Below, piece after piece: positions 28,708 to 37,089 of a DNA stretch of 64,000 bases. The DNA is from Clostridioides difficile ATCC 9689 = DSM 1296. Its GTDB lineage: Bacteria > Bacillota > Clostridia > Peptostreptococcales > Peptostreptococcaceae. Below the pieces are notes generated by a model. It was not told the DNA's origin, did no database searches, and saw nothing but the letters and a program-made list of their open reading frames with translations. A program made the translations under genes and the position numbers. The DNA lies in assembly GCF_001077535.1 (NCBI RefSeq), contig NZ_CP011968.1:186001-250000 (forward strand), given 5' to 3'. How positions within the stretch are numbered: position 1 is the stretch's first letter; each line of letters starts with the position of its first letter.

Positions 28708-29175
28708 ATGAAGTTTTTAAATGTTTTAGTAGTAGTTGAAGATATTGAGAAATCAAAAAAGTTTTATTATGATGTTTTGGGGTTAAAGGTAATCTGTGAT
28801 TTTGGAGAAAATGTTGTACTAGAAGGTAATATATCATTACAAGAAAAAAAGCTTTGGTTAGAATTTATTAATAAGAGTGACAGTGAAGTTAAGTTCAATG
28901 GAAATGATGCTGAGTTATATTTTGAGGAAGATAATTTTGATACTTTTGTTGAAAGATTGAGTACAATGAAAGATATAGATTATGTTCATCTAGCTATAGA
29001 GCATAGGTGGGGTCAAAGAGCAATTAGATTTTATGATTTAGATGGGCATATTATTGAGGTTGGAGAAACTATGTCATCTGTGTGTAGACATTTTTTAGAT
29101 AGTGGTCTTTCAATAGATGAGGTAGCTAAAAGAATGGATGTAACTGTCGAATATATTGAATCAGTTTTAGAATAG
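28708..29175 (+). CDS. VOC superfamily (glyoxalase/bleomycin-resistance fold) protein
   Basis: 155 residues. The N-terminal VLVVVEDIEKSKKFYYDVLGL and the C-terminal half DYVHLAIEHRWGQRAIRFYDLDGHIIEVGE give the paired beta-alpha-beta-beta-beta modules of the vicinal-oxygen-chelate fold; the DLDGHIIEVGE segment supplies the usual His/Glu metal ligands. Beyond the fold there is a 35-residue tail (SGLSIDEVAKRMDVTVEYIESVL) that looks like a helix-turn-helix. That is not part of the basic VOC fold and may bind DNA or mediate dimerisation. An AAGGAGG site precedes the ATG. Reaction unknown. Confidence 0.83.
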   Translation: MKFLNVLVVVEDIEKSKKFYYDVLGLKVICDFGENVVLEGNISLQEKKLWLEFINKSDSEVKFNGNDAELYFEEDNFDTFVERLSTMKDIDYVHLAIEHRWGQRAIRFYDLDGHIIEVGETMSSVCRHFLDSGLSIDEVAKRMDVTVEYIESVLE

Positions 29176-29208
29176 ATGGATTATATTAAAGTAAAATTGA
29201 GGTGAAGG

Positions 29209-29256
29209 CTGTAAGTAAACTTGTGTGAAAACAAATTTGCTTACAGTTTTTATTTT
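29209..29256 (+). terminator. Terminator after the VOC gene
   Basis: CTGTAAGTAAA / TTTGCTTACAG stem with one G-T-type mismatch, followed by TTTTTATTTTT. Confidence 0.85.
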
Positions 29257-29625
29257 TCTAAAATAAAGAATATAATACTTGTTTAGCTTTATTTGAGTTT
29301 TTAAAAATATTATGATATTTCTTATATATTTATACTAAAGTTTAAATTTAGAAAAAATATATAAAAGATAGTTATATTTACTATTATCTTGTATAATTAT
29401 ATATACTATTTTATATAACTATGCTAAAATTTAATTGAATAAATTAAAAATATAATGAAAGTTTAGTTTTAATTCATTTATTTAATAAACATTTCAAGTA
29501 AAATAATGTTTAAATCAGAAATATAAATAAATATTATTATAATCGTTATTAAAGACCAAAAATCCCATCTTAGAAGTTTGTATCATATGAAACCTTTATA
29601 GATTATGAAAGCAATAATATAGTGT

Positions 29626-30283
29626 ATGATATATAAAATAAGTTATAAAAGTATTTTTTTAGATATTCAAAAAGACATTGTAAGTTATATTAATAATATG
29701 GGTATCAACGAATTTTGGATATAATGAGTTTTTTAACTTAAAGTTATGTAATAATGAATGTAAAGAATATTTAATGAAATCATTTTGTTGGTTATGTCTA
29801 GCTGAATACAATAATCTTTTAGATAAAGATTTTATATTTGAAGATAGGTGTGAAAAAATTAAGAAGATATTAACATCAGCAGTTTAGAGGCAAAGCATGT
29901 AAAGTAAAGTCTGGGTAACTAAAAGTAGTAATTTAGATTGTAACTATTGTTATAAATATGAAAATGAGGAAACAGGAAATATAAGTTAGGATGTAGAAAA
30001 TAGGTTACTAAATAAAAAGCTTAATTATATAATCAAAGAAATAGGTATATACTGTACAATTTCATGGTGAAGAACTTTTCCTAAATAAAAAGGTTGGTAA
30101 AAGAGATATAAGAAATAAAATTCAATTATAAGATATGGTATGATAACTAAAGGCACTATATGGAGTGAATAGGCGGAAGAATTTTTTGAAAATTATAAAA
30201 ATAGTTTCTGTTGCTACATATCAATAAGTATAGATAGAGATTGCAAAATCCATAGCAAAAATCGAATTTATAAGTGTAAATAA
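29626..30283 (+). pseudogene. Decayed radical SAM peptide maturase
   Basis: Several frames together spell a radical SAM protein. From about 29626, an N-terminal piece MIYKISYKSIFLDIQKD ends in TAA; near 29740-29885 another piece ends in TAG. Then at 29908-29985 VWVTKSSNLDCNYCYKYENE keeps the CxxC tail of the SAM cluster motif, followed by a stop. QFHGEELFLNKKV (GGE-like) follows in a shifted frame. RYGMITKGTIWSE, an in-frame TAG, then YISISIDRDCKIHSKNR continue in the same frame to TAA at 30281-30283. These match the usual YGxxTNGT and ISIDGPxxxHDKNR signatures of SPASM-type maturases. The C-terminal SPASM part is missing and the ABC gene starts 22 nt later. At least four lesions are visible, so it is dead. 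The 29257-29625 stretch to its left has no recognisable gene. Confidence 0.78.
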
Positions 30284-30305
30284 CATGTAAGACAAGGAGT
30301 AAATT

Positions 30306-30968
30306 ATGAGTATTTTAGAGATAAAAAACCTAAATAAAATATATGGTAAATCGGAAACAGAGGTGAAAGCGTTAAGTCAAATAAATCTAAAAATAAATAG
30401 TGGAGAATTTGTTGTGATAGTAGGTAAAAGTGGAAGTGGGAAAAGTACTTTACTACACATAATGGCAGGACTTGAAACTCCAACAAATGGTGATGTGATT
30501 ATTGATAATATAAATATATCATCTCTTGATGAAAAGAAAAGATCTGCATTACGTAAAGAAAAGTTGGGATTAATATTTCAATCATATAATTTGATTCCAG
30601 TTTTAACTGTTGAAGAAAATATAAAACTACCAACTATAAATATAAAAAATAAAGATGAAGCTTATATTAATGAATTGATGGAGTTACTAGGAATAAAAGA
30701 TAGAAGAATGTATTTGCCAAATCAATTATCAGGTGGGCAACAACAAAGAGTAGCAATAGCAAGGGCTCTTGTAAATAAACCATCAATTGTATTTGCTGAT
30801 GAACCTACTGGAAATTTAGATACAAAGACAGAGTCAGATGTATTAAGTTTATTAAAAGAATCTCAAAAAAAATATAATCAGACAATAATAATGATAACAC
30901 ATAATATAGATATAACAAAATATGCTGATAGAGTTATAGAAATAGAAGATGGATTTATAAGAGAGTAG
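30306..30968 (+). CDS. MacB/LolD-type ABC transporter ATP-binding protein
   Basis: 220 residues with Walker A GKSGSGKST (about residues 37-45), Q-loop LIFQSYNLIP, signature LSGGQQQRVAIARAL, Walker B IVFADEPTGNLD and the H-loop MITHN. The sequence belongs to the exporter class that pairs with FtsX-like permeases (MacB, LolD, BceA relatives). AAGGAGT precedes the ATG, and the permease follows after 8 nt. The gene comes directly after the broken maturase, so it was probably the peptide exporter or immunity transporter of that locus. Confidence 0.93.
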   Translation: MSILEIKNLNKIYGKSETEVKALSQINLKINSGEFVVIVGKSGSGKSTLLHIMAGLETPTNGDVIIDNINISSLDEKKRSALRKEKLGLIFQSYNLIPVLTVEENIKLPTINIKNKDEAYINELMELLGIKDRRMYLPNQLSGGQQQRVAIARALVNKPSIVFADEPTGNLDTKTESDVLSLLKESQKKYNQTIIMITHNIDITKYADRVIEIEDGFIRE

Positions 30969-30976
30969 GTAGATTT

Positions 30977-33484
30977 ATGAAACTTAATTATATTGTAAAA
31001 AAATATATAATGGGAAATAAGAAAAATACATTATTAATAATTGTAAGTATTGTAATTTCAACAGCGTTGTTTTTAATTATGAATATAATAAGTGAAGATG
31101 CGACAAACTTAATGATAAATCAAGCTAAAAATGAATTTACATTAAAACATGCACAATATATCAATCCAAAAGACGAAGAAATAAAATATATAGAAAATAA
31201 CACAAGTATAGATAAAGTTGGAAAATCAATGCTTTTAGGAATTAGTGATATTGGTAAAGGTCAAACACTACAAATTCTATCTCAGGATAAAGTTGCTGAA
31301 GAACTAAATGATATTTACACACTAGAAAAAGGTAAATTACCAGTAGCTGAAAATGAAATCGCTATAGATTCATGGTATATTAAACAAAAAAAGATAAAAA
31401 ACCCTATAGGAAAAAGGATAACATTAGATTATAGAAGACAAGGGATAGATCAAGAAGATTTATATACTGGGGAAAAAGAATTTAAAATAACTGGTATCTT
31501 AAATAGTAATCCTATTTTAAAAGCTCAAGGAACATCAATTGGCCTTATAAGTAACGATTGTGCTATCAAGAATATTCCTACTAAAAATAAATATGATCAA
31601 ATTATGTTTACTTTTAAAAAGGAAAAAAATATACAGAGACAATCACAAAAACTTATTAAAAATGGAAATTTGAATGAGAATAACATTTATTTTAATAATG
31701 AATTATTAATAGCTATATCTGATAGTATGAATTTAAAAATACCTTATATAATAGTTAATATAGTACTAGCACTAGCAACTATATTATTAATTTATAATAT
31801 TTTTTATATATTAGTATCAAATAGAATAAAGGATTTTGGGATATTTAGGGCTTTAGGGTTTAATCCAAATGATATTTTTAAAATAATGATTTTAGAAGTA
31901 TCTATATACTCTATTATAAGTATTTCTATAGGTCTAATTTTAGGTGGGATAATAGCTAGTTTATCAAGGGAGTATGTTATAGGAGTAATATACAATGTCA
32001 ACTATATAAATTCTATAAAAAACCAGAACTATATAAACACATACATAATTTCTATATTATTAAGTTTAGGAACTATAATAATATCAGTTTCAAAACCTCT
32101 TATGTTATCAGTTAAAACTGATCCAATGATTTGTATAAGAAGAAATAATGAAAAAGTGGATATAAAACAAAATTCCTTTATAAATAAATTTATGATAAAA
32201 CTTTTCAAAGACTATGGTAACATAGCATCAAAAAATATACAAAGAAATAAGAAACGTACAAATTTATCTATAGCATCAATGGTAATTATATTTTTCTTAA
32301 TGGCAACAATATACACAAAGTCTACTAGTAACTTTTTAAGTGATGGTGTATTAAAATATTGGATACAAGGAGATTATTTATTACATAATATTGATATAAG
32401 TACTATACGTTCAAATAATAAAGGTTATGATAAAAATGTACTACAAGAGATAAAGGCAATTGATGGTGTAACAAAAGTAAACTCATATAGGCATAAGTGG
32501 TTTAATATAAAAATTGATGATAAAAGTATAAATAAGAACTCTGATTATTGGAAAAAAAATAAAGATAATATTGAAGCTAGATCAGAAGTAAAAGATGGAA
32601 TTAAGGTATATAATAATTCTTTTGAATTTTTAGGAATAGAAGATACAGATATACTAGAGGATTTCTTGATAAATGGAAAGGAAAATATAGATAAATTTAG
32701 TAAACAACCATATCTGTATATAACAAAGAAATCCAGTGATTCGCTTAATATAAAAAAAGGAGATAGAATAAAAGTATACTTTGATATTATAGATTCAAAA
32801 ACAAATAATTTTACCAAAACAATATCTCAAGAATTTATAGTATGTGGAATTATAACTACATTACCAGTAACCTCACAAGTGGGAGCTGAATTTGGCGGAG
32901 TAATATCAACAAATCAATTTAATAAGTTTACAGGAATATCATCTTATGAAAGATTTGACATATGGACGAGTAAACTAGCCAATGATAAATATGTTGAAAG
33001 TGAGTTAAACAAAATAACAGAAAAAACAAATAAAGGAATTTTAATTCCATACAAAGCTGAAACAGCTGAATATGAAAAAATTGATAATCAAAAAACACTA
33101 ATTATGGTATTAGTAACTGGAATTATAGTTATATTATCTTTATTTAACTGTTGCAATACTATAGTTACTAGTATTAATAGCAGAAGTAGGGAATTTGCAC
33201 TATTTAGAGGAATAGGAATATCAAAACATGAAATAAATAAAATTGTTAAATTGGAAAGTTATATATATATTATAGTAAGCTTTTGTATATCTATAATACC
33301 TATTTTAATTGTAAGAAGTATAATAATAAAACCTTTTGAAAGTATCAATTTAATAAATTGGAAATTTATAGGGGCTATTATCCTAATAGTATTTATTTTA
33401 GTATCTATAATCATGATAACTACACTAAAAACATTGAATAAAATTCAAAATGAAAATTTTATGGAAGAAATAAAGACTTTATAG
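30977..33484 (+). CDS. FtsX-like ABC transporter permease
   Basis: An 835-residue permease with one membrane helix near residues 18-35, a large extracytoplasmic region, three helices near 250-380 (FtsX core with the DFGIFRALGFNPNDI coupling motif), a second large extracytoplasmic domain, and a final set of helices near 700-825 with EFALFRGIGISKHEI. This is the doubled FtsX layout of macrolide/peptide exporters and lantibiotic-resistance permeases. Lys and Asn are very frequent, typical of this AT-rich accessory zone. It pairs with the ATPase 8 nt upstream. The ribosome site is weak (GTAGGT), consistent with translational coupling. Confidence 0.9.
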   Translation: MKLNYIVKKYIMGNKKNTLLIIVSIVISTALFLIMNIISEDATNLMINQAKNEFTLKHAQYINPKDEEIKYIENNTSIDKVGKSMLLGISDIGKGQTLQILSQDKVAEELNDIYTLEKGKLPVAENEIAIDSWYIKQKKIKNPIGKRITLDYRRQGIDQEDLYTGEKEFKITGILNSNPILKAQGTSIGLISNDCAIKNIPTKNKYDQIMFTFKKEKNIQRQSQKLIKNGNLNENNIYFNNELLIAISDSMNLKIPYIIVNIVLALATILLIYNIFYILVSNRIKDFGIFRALGFNPNDIFKIMILEVSIYSIISISIGLILGGIIASLSREYVIGVIYNVNYINSIKNQNYINTYIISILLSLGTIIISVSKPLMLSVKTDPMICIRRNNEKVDIKQNSFINKFMIKLFKDYGNIASKNIQRNKKRTNLSIASMVIIFFLMATIYTKSTSNFLSDGVLKYWIQGDYLLHNIDISTIRSNNKGYDKNVLQEIKAIDGVTKVNSYRHKWFNIKIDDKSINKNSDYWKKNKDNIEARSEVKDGIKVYNNSFEFLGIEDTDILEDFLINGKENIDKFSKQPYLYITKKSSDSLNIKKGDRIKVYFDIIDSKTNNFTKTISQEFIVCGIITTLPVTSQVGAEFGGVISTNQFNKFTGISSYERFDIWTSKLANDKYVESELNKITEKTNKGILIPYKAETAEYEKIDNQKTLIMVLVTGIIVILSLFNCCNTIVTSINSRSREFALFRGIGISKHEINKIVKLESYIYIIVSFCISIIPILIVRSIIIKPFESINLINWKFIGAIILIVFILVSIIMITTLKTLNKIQNENFMEEIKTL

Positions 33485-33514
33485 TGAACAGCCTATAAAT
33501 TAAAGAGGTTTTAT

Positions 33515-33670
33515 ATGAATTTAATTGCAATTATCGATAATGGTGTAGATATTGATTTTAAATAATTTAGAAATAAAAATAAAATAAGTTATCCAAGTTA
33601 TATGTATGATGTAATAGGGGTACAATGTATAGCAAATATAAATATTGGCTTAATAAAACTCTACTCTTAA
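33515..33670 (+). pseudogene. Possible fragment of a subtilisin-like (S8) peptidase
   Basis: A start at 33515 behind AAAGAGG encodes MNLIAIIDNGVDIDFK and then TAA (33563). The same frame is open again to TAA at 33670 (FRNKNKISYPSYMYDVIGV...). The first block resembles the catalytic-Asp strand of subtilases (VAVIDxGV-D). It lies in the same block as the broken maturase and exporter, where a leader peptidase would be expected. Only one motif is visible, so the call is tentative. Nothing else is seen between 33671 and 33751. Confidence 0.4.
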
Positions 33671-33814
33671 GTCTACTGTCGTTTTAACACAAGACTAATA
33701 ATAAGTGTAACCTAAAAATTATTGATAATACAATAACCTTGTTTATGATAAATAACAAATATTAAGTGTTGTAAAGATAGTAAGTTTAAAAAAATATCAA
33801 AGATTTCAATCACA

Positions 33815-34159
33815 ATGTATTGTTTATCTGTAGTGTTGGTTATTTATGGTATATATGTATTTATAAATTGTACTGAATATATATATACTATGCTATCTAC
33901 AAAACAGTTAACAGTCACAGGAAATGAATATACCATTATAAATTATTATATGAGTAACTTTAGTCAGTATATAATATTTGCTATTTTACTTGCATCAATG
34001 GGATTTGTAATACAAAAGATAGTGCATATGCATTTCAGTGAGATAGAACTTAGTGGTAACTATTCAACAACTGTTAGAAATATAAGTGATATCTCTTTAG
34101 ATAATGATAATGAAATGTTTAATAGAGGCAGTATTGAAAATAGTATTTTAAAAAAATAA
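33815..34159 (+). CDS. Small membrane protein of unknown function
   Basis: 114 residues with two membrane segments (about residues 1-18 and 50-68) joined by a short outside loop, and a polar tail (SDISLDNDNEMFNRGS). Not recognised. No good ribosome site precedes this ATG, and the frame is open 63 nt further upstream (from 33752) with a basic, Cys-containing stretch (NIKCCKDSKFKKISK) that would suit a cytoplasmic N terminus. Either translation starts at a non-standard codon upstream or this is the tail of a truncated gene. It ends just before a terminator that closes the ABC block. Confidence 0.55.
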   Translation: MYCLSVVLVIYGIYVFINCTEYIYTMLSTKQLTVTGNEYTIINYYMSNFSQYIIFAILLASMGFVIQKIVHMHFSEIELSGNYSTTVRNISDISLDNDNEMFNRGSIENSILKK

Positions 34160-34189
34160 ATAATATAAATATATAAAATGTGATTGAAT

Positions 34190-34227
34190 AAAGCTTAGAA
34201 TACTTAGTGTATTTTAAGCTTTTTTTA
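34190..34227 (+). terminator. Terminator before the two-component system
   Basis: AAGCTTAGAATAC / GTATTTTAAGCTT stem (13 bp, one mismatch and one wobble) with a TTAGT loop and a T7 run. Confidence 0.85.
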
Positions 34228-34396
34228 TTATTAAGATTTCAAAGTATTAAATTAACTATATAAAATCATATAAAAATAATTTTAAAATATTTAAATCATT
34301 GATTTCAAGGTATTGTATTTTTAAAAGAGTAAAAATATAATAAGTTAGGTATATAATATATATAAAGTAAAAAATAAAAAAATGGAAGTGATTGAG

Positions 34397-35083
34397 ATGA
34401 GTAGTATATTGTTGGTTGAAGATGATTTAAGTTTGATATATGGATTAGAATATTCTATACAAAAGAATGGATTTAGTGTTGATGTAGCAAGAACAGTAGA
34501 AGAAGCATTGCAAATTTATAAAGAAAAAAATTATGATTTACTGCTTTTGGATGTATCCTTACCTGATGGTGATGGTTTTGATATTTGTAAAAGGGTAAGA
34601 GAAGCTTCTAATGTACCAATCATATTTTTAACTGCTTCTGATGAAGAAGTAAATGTAGTGATGGGACTTGATATGGGTGGAGATGATTACATAACAAAAC
34701 CTTTTAAATTAAATGAGTTAATTTCAAGAATAAAAGCTTTACTTAGACGTTATAATTTTACAAGTGAAAATGTAACTGAACTAAAATCAAATAATATTAC
34801 TGTTAAATTACTTGAAAATCGTGTTTTTAAAAATGAAATTGAGCTTGAGCTTACTACAGCAGAATATAAATTATTATGCTTACTTATGAAAAATAAAAAT
34901 ATTGTACTTACAAGAAAAAATATATTGGATAAGTTATGGGATGGAAATGGTAGTTTTGTAGATGATAATACTCTGTCAGTATATGTAAGAAGGTTAAGAA
35001 ATAAGATTGAAGATAATCCTGAAAATCCAAAAAATCTATTAACAGTTAGAAGAATGGGTTACAAATGGAATGTTATAAAGTGA
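34397..35083 (+). CDS. OmpR-family two-component response regulator
   Basis: 228 residues: a receiver domain with acidic pocket VEDD (8-10), phospho-acceptor Asp52 in LLLDVSLPDGDGF, the Thr switch IFLTAS and the Lys in DDYITKPF, then a winged-helix DNA-binding domain (about 130-225) ending YVRRLRNKIEDNP...TVRRMGYKW. I chose ATG 34397, spaced 6 nt from GGAAGTG; the ATG at 34382 overlaps that site. It is followed by its sensor kinase after 10 nt and then an ABC exporter, the usual layout for antimicrobial-peptide sensing and detoxification modules. Confidence 0.93.
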   Translation: MSSILLVEDDLSLIYGLEYSIQKNGFSVDVARTVEEALQIYKEKNYDLLLLDVSLPDGDGFDICKRVREASNVPIIFLTASDEEVNVVMGLDMGGDDYITKPFKLNELISRIKALLRRYNFTSENVTELKSNNITVKLLENRVFKNEIELELTTAEYKLLCLLMKNKNIVLTRKNILDKLWDGNGSFVDDNTLSVYVRRLRNKIEDNPENPKNLLTVRRMGYKWNVIK

Positions 35084-35093
35084 GGGTGTTAAT

Positions 35094-36335
35094 ATGAAGG
35101 TATTTTCTAATAAAGACATAAAAATATTTTTTTTGGTGATTATATCCGTTTTATTGATGTTTATAGTAGTAGGTCAAATAGTAGTTATAAATATAACTAA
35201 TGATTATAAAAGTGCACTGTTAGAACATGATTATAATATAGCTGGATACTTAAATAGTATGGGTGTTGATAAATCAAAAATACCAGCAGTATTTACTACT
35301 AATGAAGATAAATATACTTTAAAAGGAAAAGAAATCTTAAATACAGCTAGATATGACTTTGGTACAGATGATAGTTTTATGCCAAGTGTGAAATTGTTTC
35401 AAGGTAAATATATAAAAACTATGTTTTTGTATTTATTTGTGTTCTTTACTATGATTATTTTTATATTGTATGTGTATTTTTTTAGGCAACAGAACAAGAT
35501 AGAAGAAGCTAGTTATAAAATTGATTCATTTATGAATGGAAATATAAATGTACGGTTAAATACTTATGAAGAAGGTAGTTTATCAAAGTTATTTGGTTCA
35601 ATAGATGCTATGTCAACATCTCTAAACACACATATATTGAAAGAAAAGCAGAATAAAGAATTTCTTAAAAATACAATTTCAGATATATCACATCAACTAA
35701 AAACTCCACTTACAGCATTGATGATGTATAATCAAATATTGCAGGAAGAGAGTCATAATAGTGAAATTGTTGAGAATTTTGTGCAGAAGAGTCAAAATGA
35801 ATTAGAGCGTATAGAATCATTGATACAAAACTTGTTAAAGATTACAAAGATAGATTCAAAGACAATAATTCTTAACAAAGCTAGTGTTAACGTAAAAAAG
35901 TTGATTACTAAAATTTTATATAGTTTTGAAACTAGAGCAGAAAAAGAAGGAAAGAGTATCTCTATAAGAGGTCTAGAAAATACAAACTTGTTTTGCGATT
36001 ATGAATGGATATCAGAAGCTTTAAGCAACCTTATAAAAAATGCATTAGATAATACAAAAGAGAACGATAAAATAATGATAGAATGGGTTGAAACACCTAT
36101 AACAACTATTATTTCAGTGAGTGATACCGGAAATGGAATTCATATTGAAGATATACATCATATATTTAAAAGATTTTATAGGAGTAAGTTTTCAAAAAGT
36201 AATCAAGGCCTTGGATTAGGGTTGCCACTAGTTAAATCTATCATAGAACAGCACAATGGAACCATAACTGTAGAAAGTAATTTTTTACAAGGAAGTACAT
36301 TTACTCTAAGTTTTTTAAAGCTTACTAATATGTAA
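35094..36335 (+). CDS. Two-component sensor histidine kinase
   Basis: 413 residues with two membrane helices (about 9-33 and 109-131) around a short extracytoplasmic region of about 75 residues, a HAMP-like linker, H box SDISHQLKTPLTAL (His200), N box EALSNLIKNALDNT, G1 DTGNGI and G2 GLGLGLPL. The sensor loop is longer than in the BceS/intramembrane-sensing group, so it may bind ligand directly. It should phosphorylate the OmpR-type regulator upstream. The 70-nt gap to the ABC genes leaves room for a regulated promoter. Confidence 0.93.
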   Translation: MKVFSNKDIKIFFLVIISVLLMFIVVGQIVVINITNDYKSALLEHDYNIAGYLNSMGVDKSKIPAVFTTNEDKYTLKGKEILNTARYDFGTDDSFMPSVKLFQGKYIKTMFLYLFVFFTMIIFILYVYFFRQQNKIEEASYKIDSFMNGNINVRLNTYEEGSLSKLFGSIDAMSTSLNTHILKEKQNKEFLKNTISDISHQLKTPLTALMMYNQILQEESHNSEIVENFVQKSQNELERIESLIQNLLKITKIDSKTIILNKASVNVKKLITKILYSFETRAEKEGKSISIRGLENTNLFCDYEWISEALSNLIKNALDNTKENDKIMIEWVETPITTIISVSDTGNGIHIEDIHHIFKRFYRSKFSKSNQGLGLGLPLVKSIIEQHNGTITVESNFLQGSTFTLSFLKLTNM

Positions 36336-36405
36336 GATAGGATACATCTTACAGTAAGGTGTATGAATTATTCTTATATTAATCATCAGAAAGGAGATAG
36401 AGCAA

Positions 36406-37089
36406 ATGGATATTCTTGTGGTTAATAATTTATGTAAAACATATGGAAATGGATATACAAAAGTAGAGGCATTAAAAGATGTATCATTTACAGTTTCAAA
36501 GGGAGAGTTTGTTACTGTAGTTGGAGAATCTGGCTCAGGTAAGAGTACATTATTAAATCTTTTAGGAGGTCTTGATACTCCAACCTCAGGAAAAATATTT
36601 GTTGATGGTAAAGAAATATGTTCAATGAAAGAAGAAAAACAGACTATTTTTCGACGTCGTAATATAGGTTTTATCTTTCAATCATATAATCTTATACCCG
36701 AATTAACTGTGGAACAAAATATAATATTTCCTTTACTACTAGATTACAAAAAACCAGACACTATTTATCTAGATGAAGTATTGACAATTTTAGGTCTTAA
36801 AGATAGAAAAAGTCATCTTCCAAATCAATTATCTGGTGGTCAGCAACAAAGGGTTGCAATTGGAAGAGCATTGATTACAAAGCCATCAATTATATTGGCA
36901 GATGAGCCAACAGGAAATCTTGACAGTAAAAATAGCAGTGATGTAATTTCACTTTTAAAAGTGACAGCAGAAAAATATAACCAAACTATTATTATGATAA
37001 CTCATAATACAAATATAGCTTCTACAGCAGATAGGATACTACAGGTTTCTGATGGAATGCTTAAAGACCTAGGGGTGAATAGAGAATGA
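36406..37089 (+). CDS. MacB/BceA-type ABC transporter ATP-binding protein
   Basis: 227 residues with Walker A GESGSGKST, Q-loop FIFQSYNLIP, signature LSGGQQQRVAIGRAL, Walker B IILADEPTGNLD and MITHN. AAAGGAG gives a strong start. Its stop overlaps the permease start by 4 nt (ATGA). It is similar to, but clearly distinct from, the ATPase at 30306; shared features extend through the whole protein, suggesting old duplication or independent members of one family. It probably exports or detoxifies a peptide under control of the adjacent two-component system. Confidence 0.93.
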   Translation: MDILVVNNLCKTYGNGYTKVEALKDVSFTVSKGEFVTVVGESGSGKSTLLNLLGGLDTPTSGKIFVDGKEICSMKEEKQTIFRRRNIGFIFQSYNLIPELTVEQNIIFPLLLDYKKPDTIYLDEVLTILGLKDRKSHLPNQLSGGQQQRVAIGRALITKPSIILADEPTGNLDSKNSSDVISLLKVTAEKYNQTIIMITHNTNIASTADRILQVSDGMLKDLGVNRE

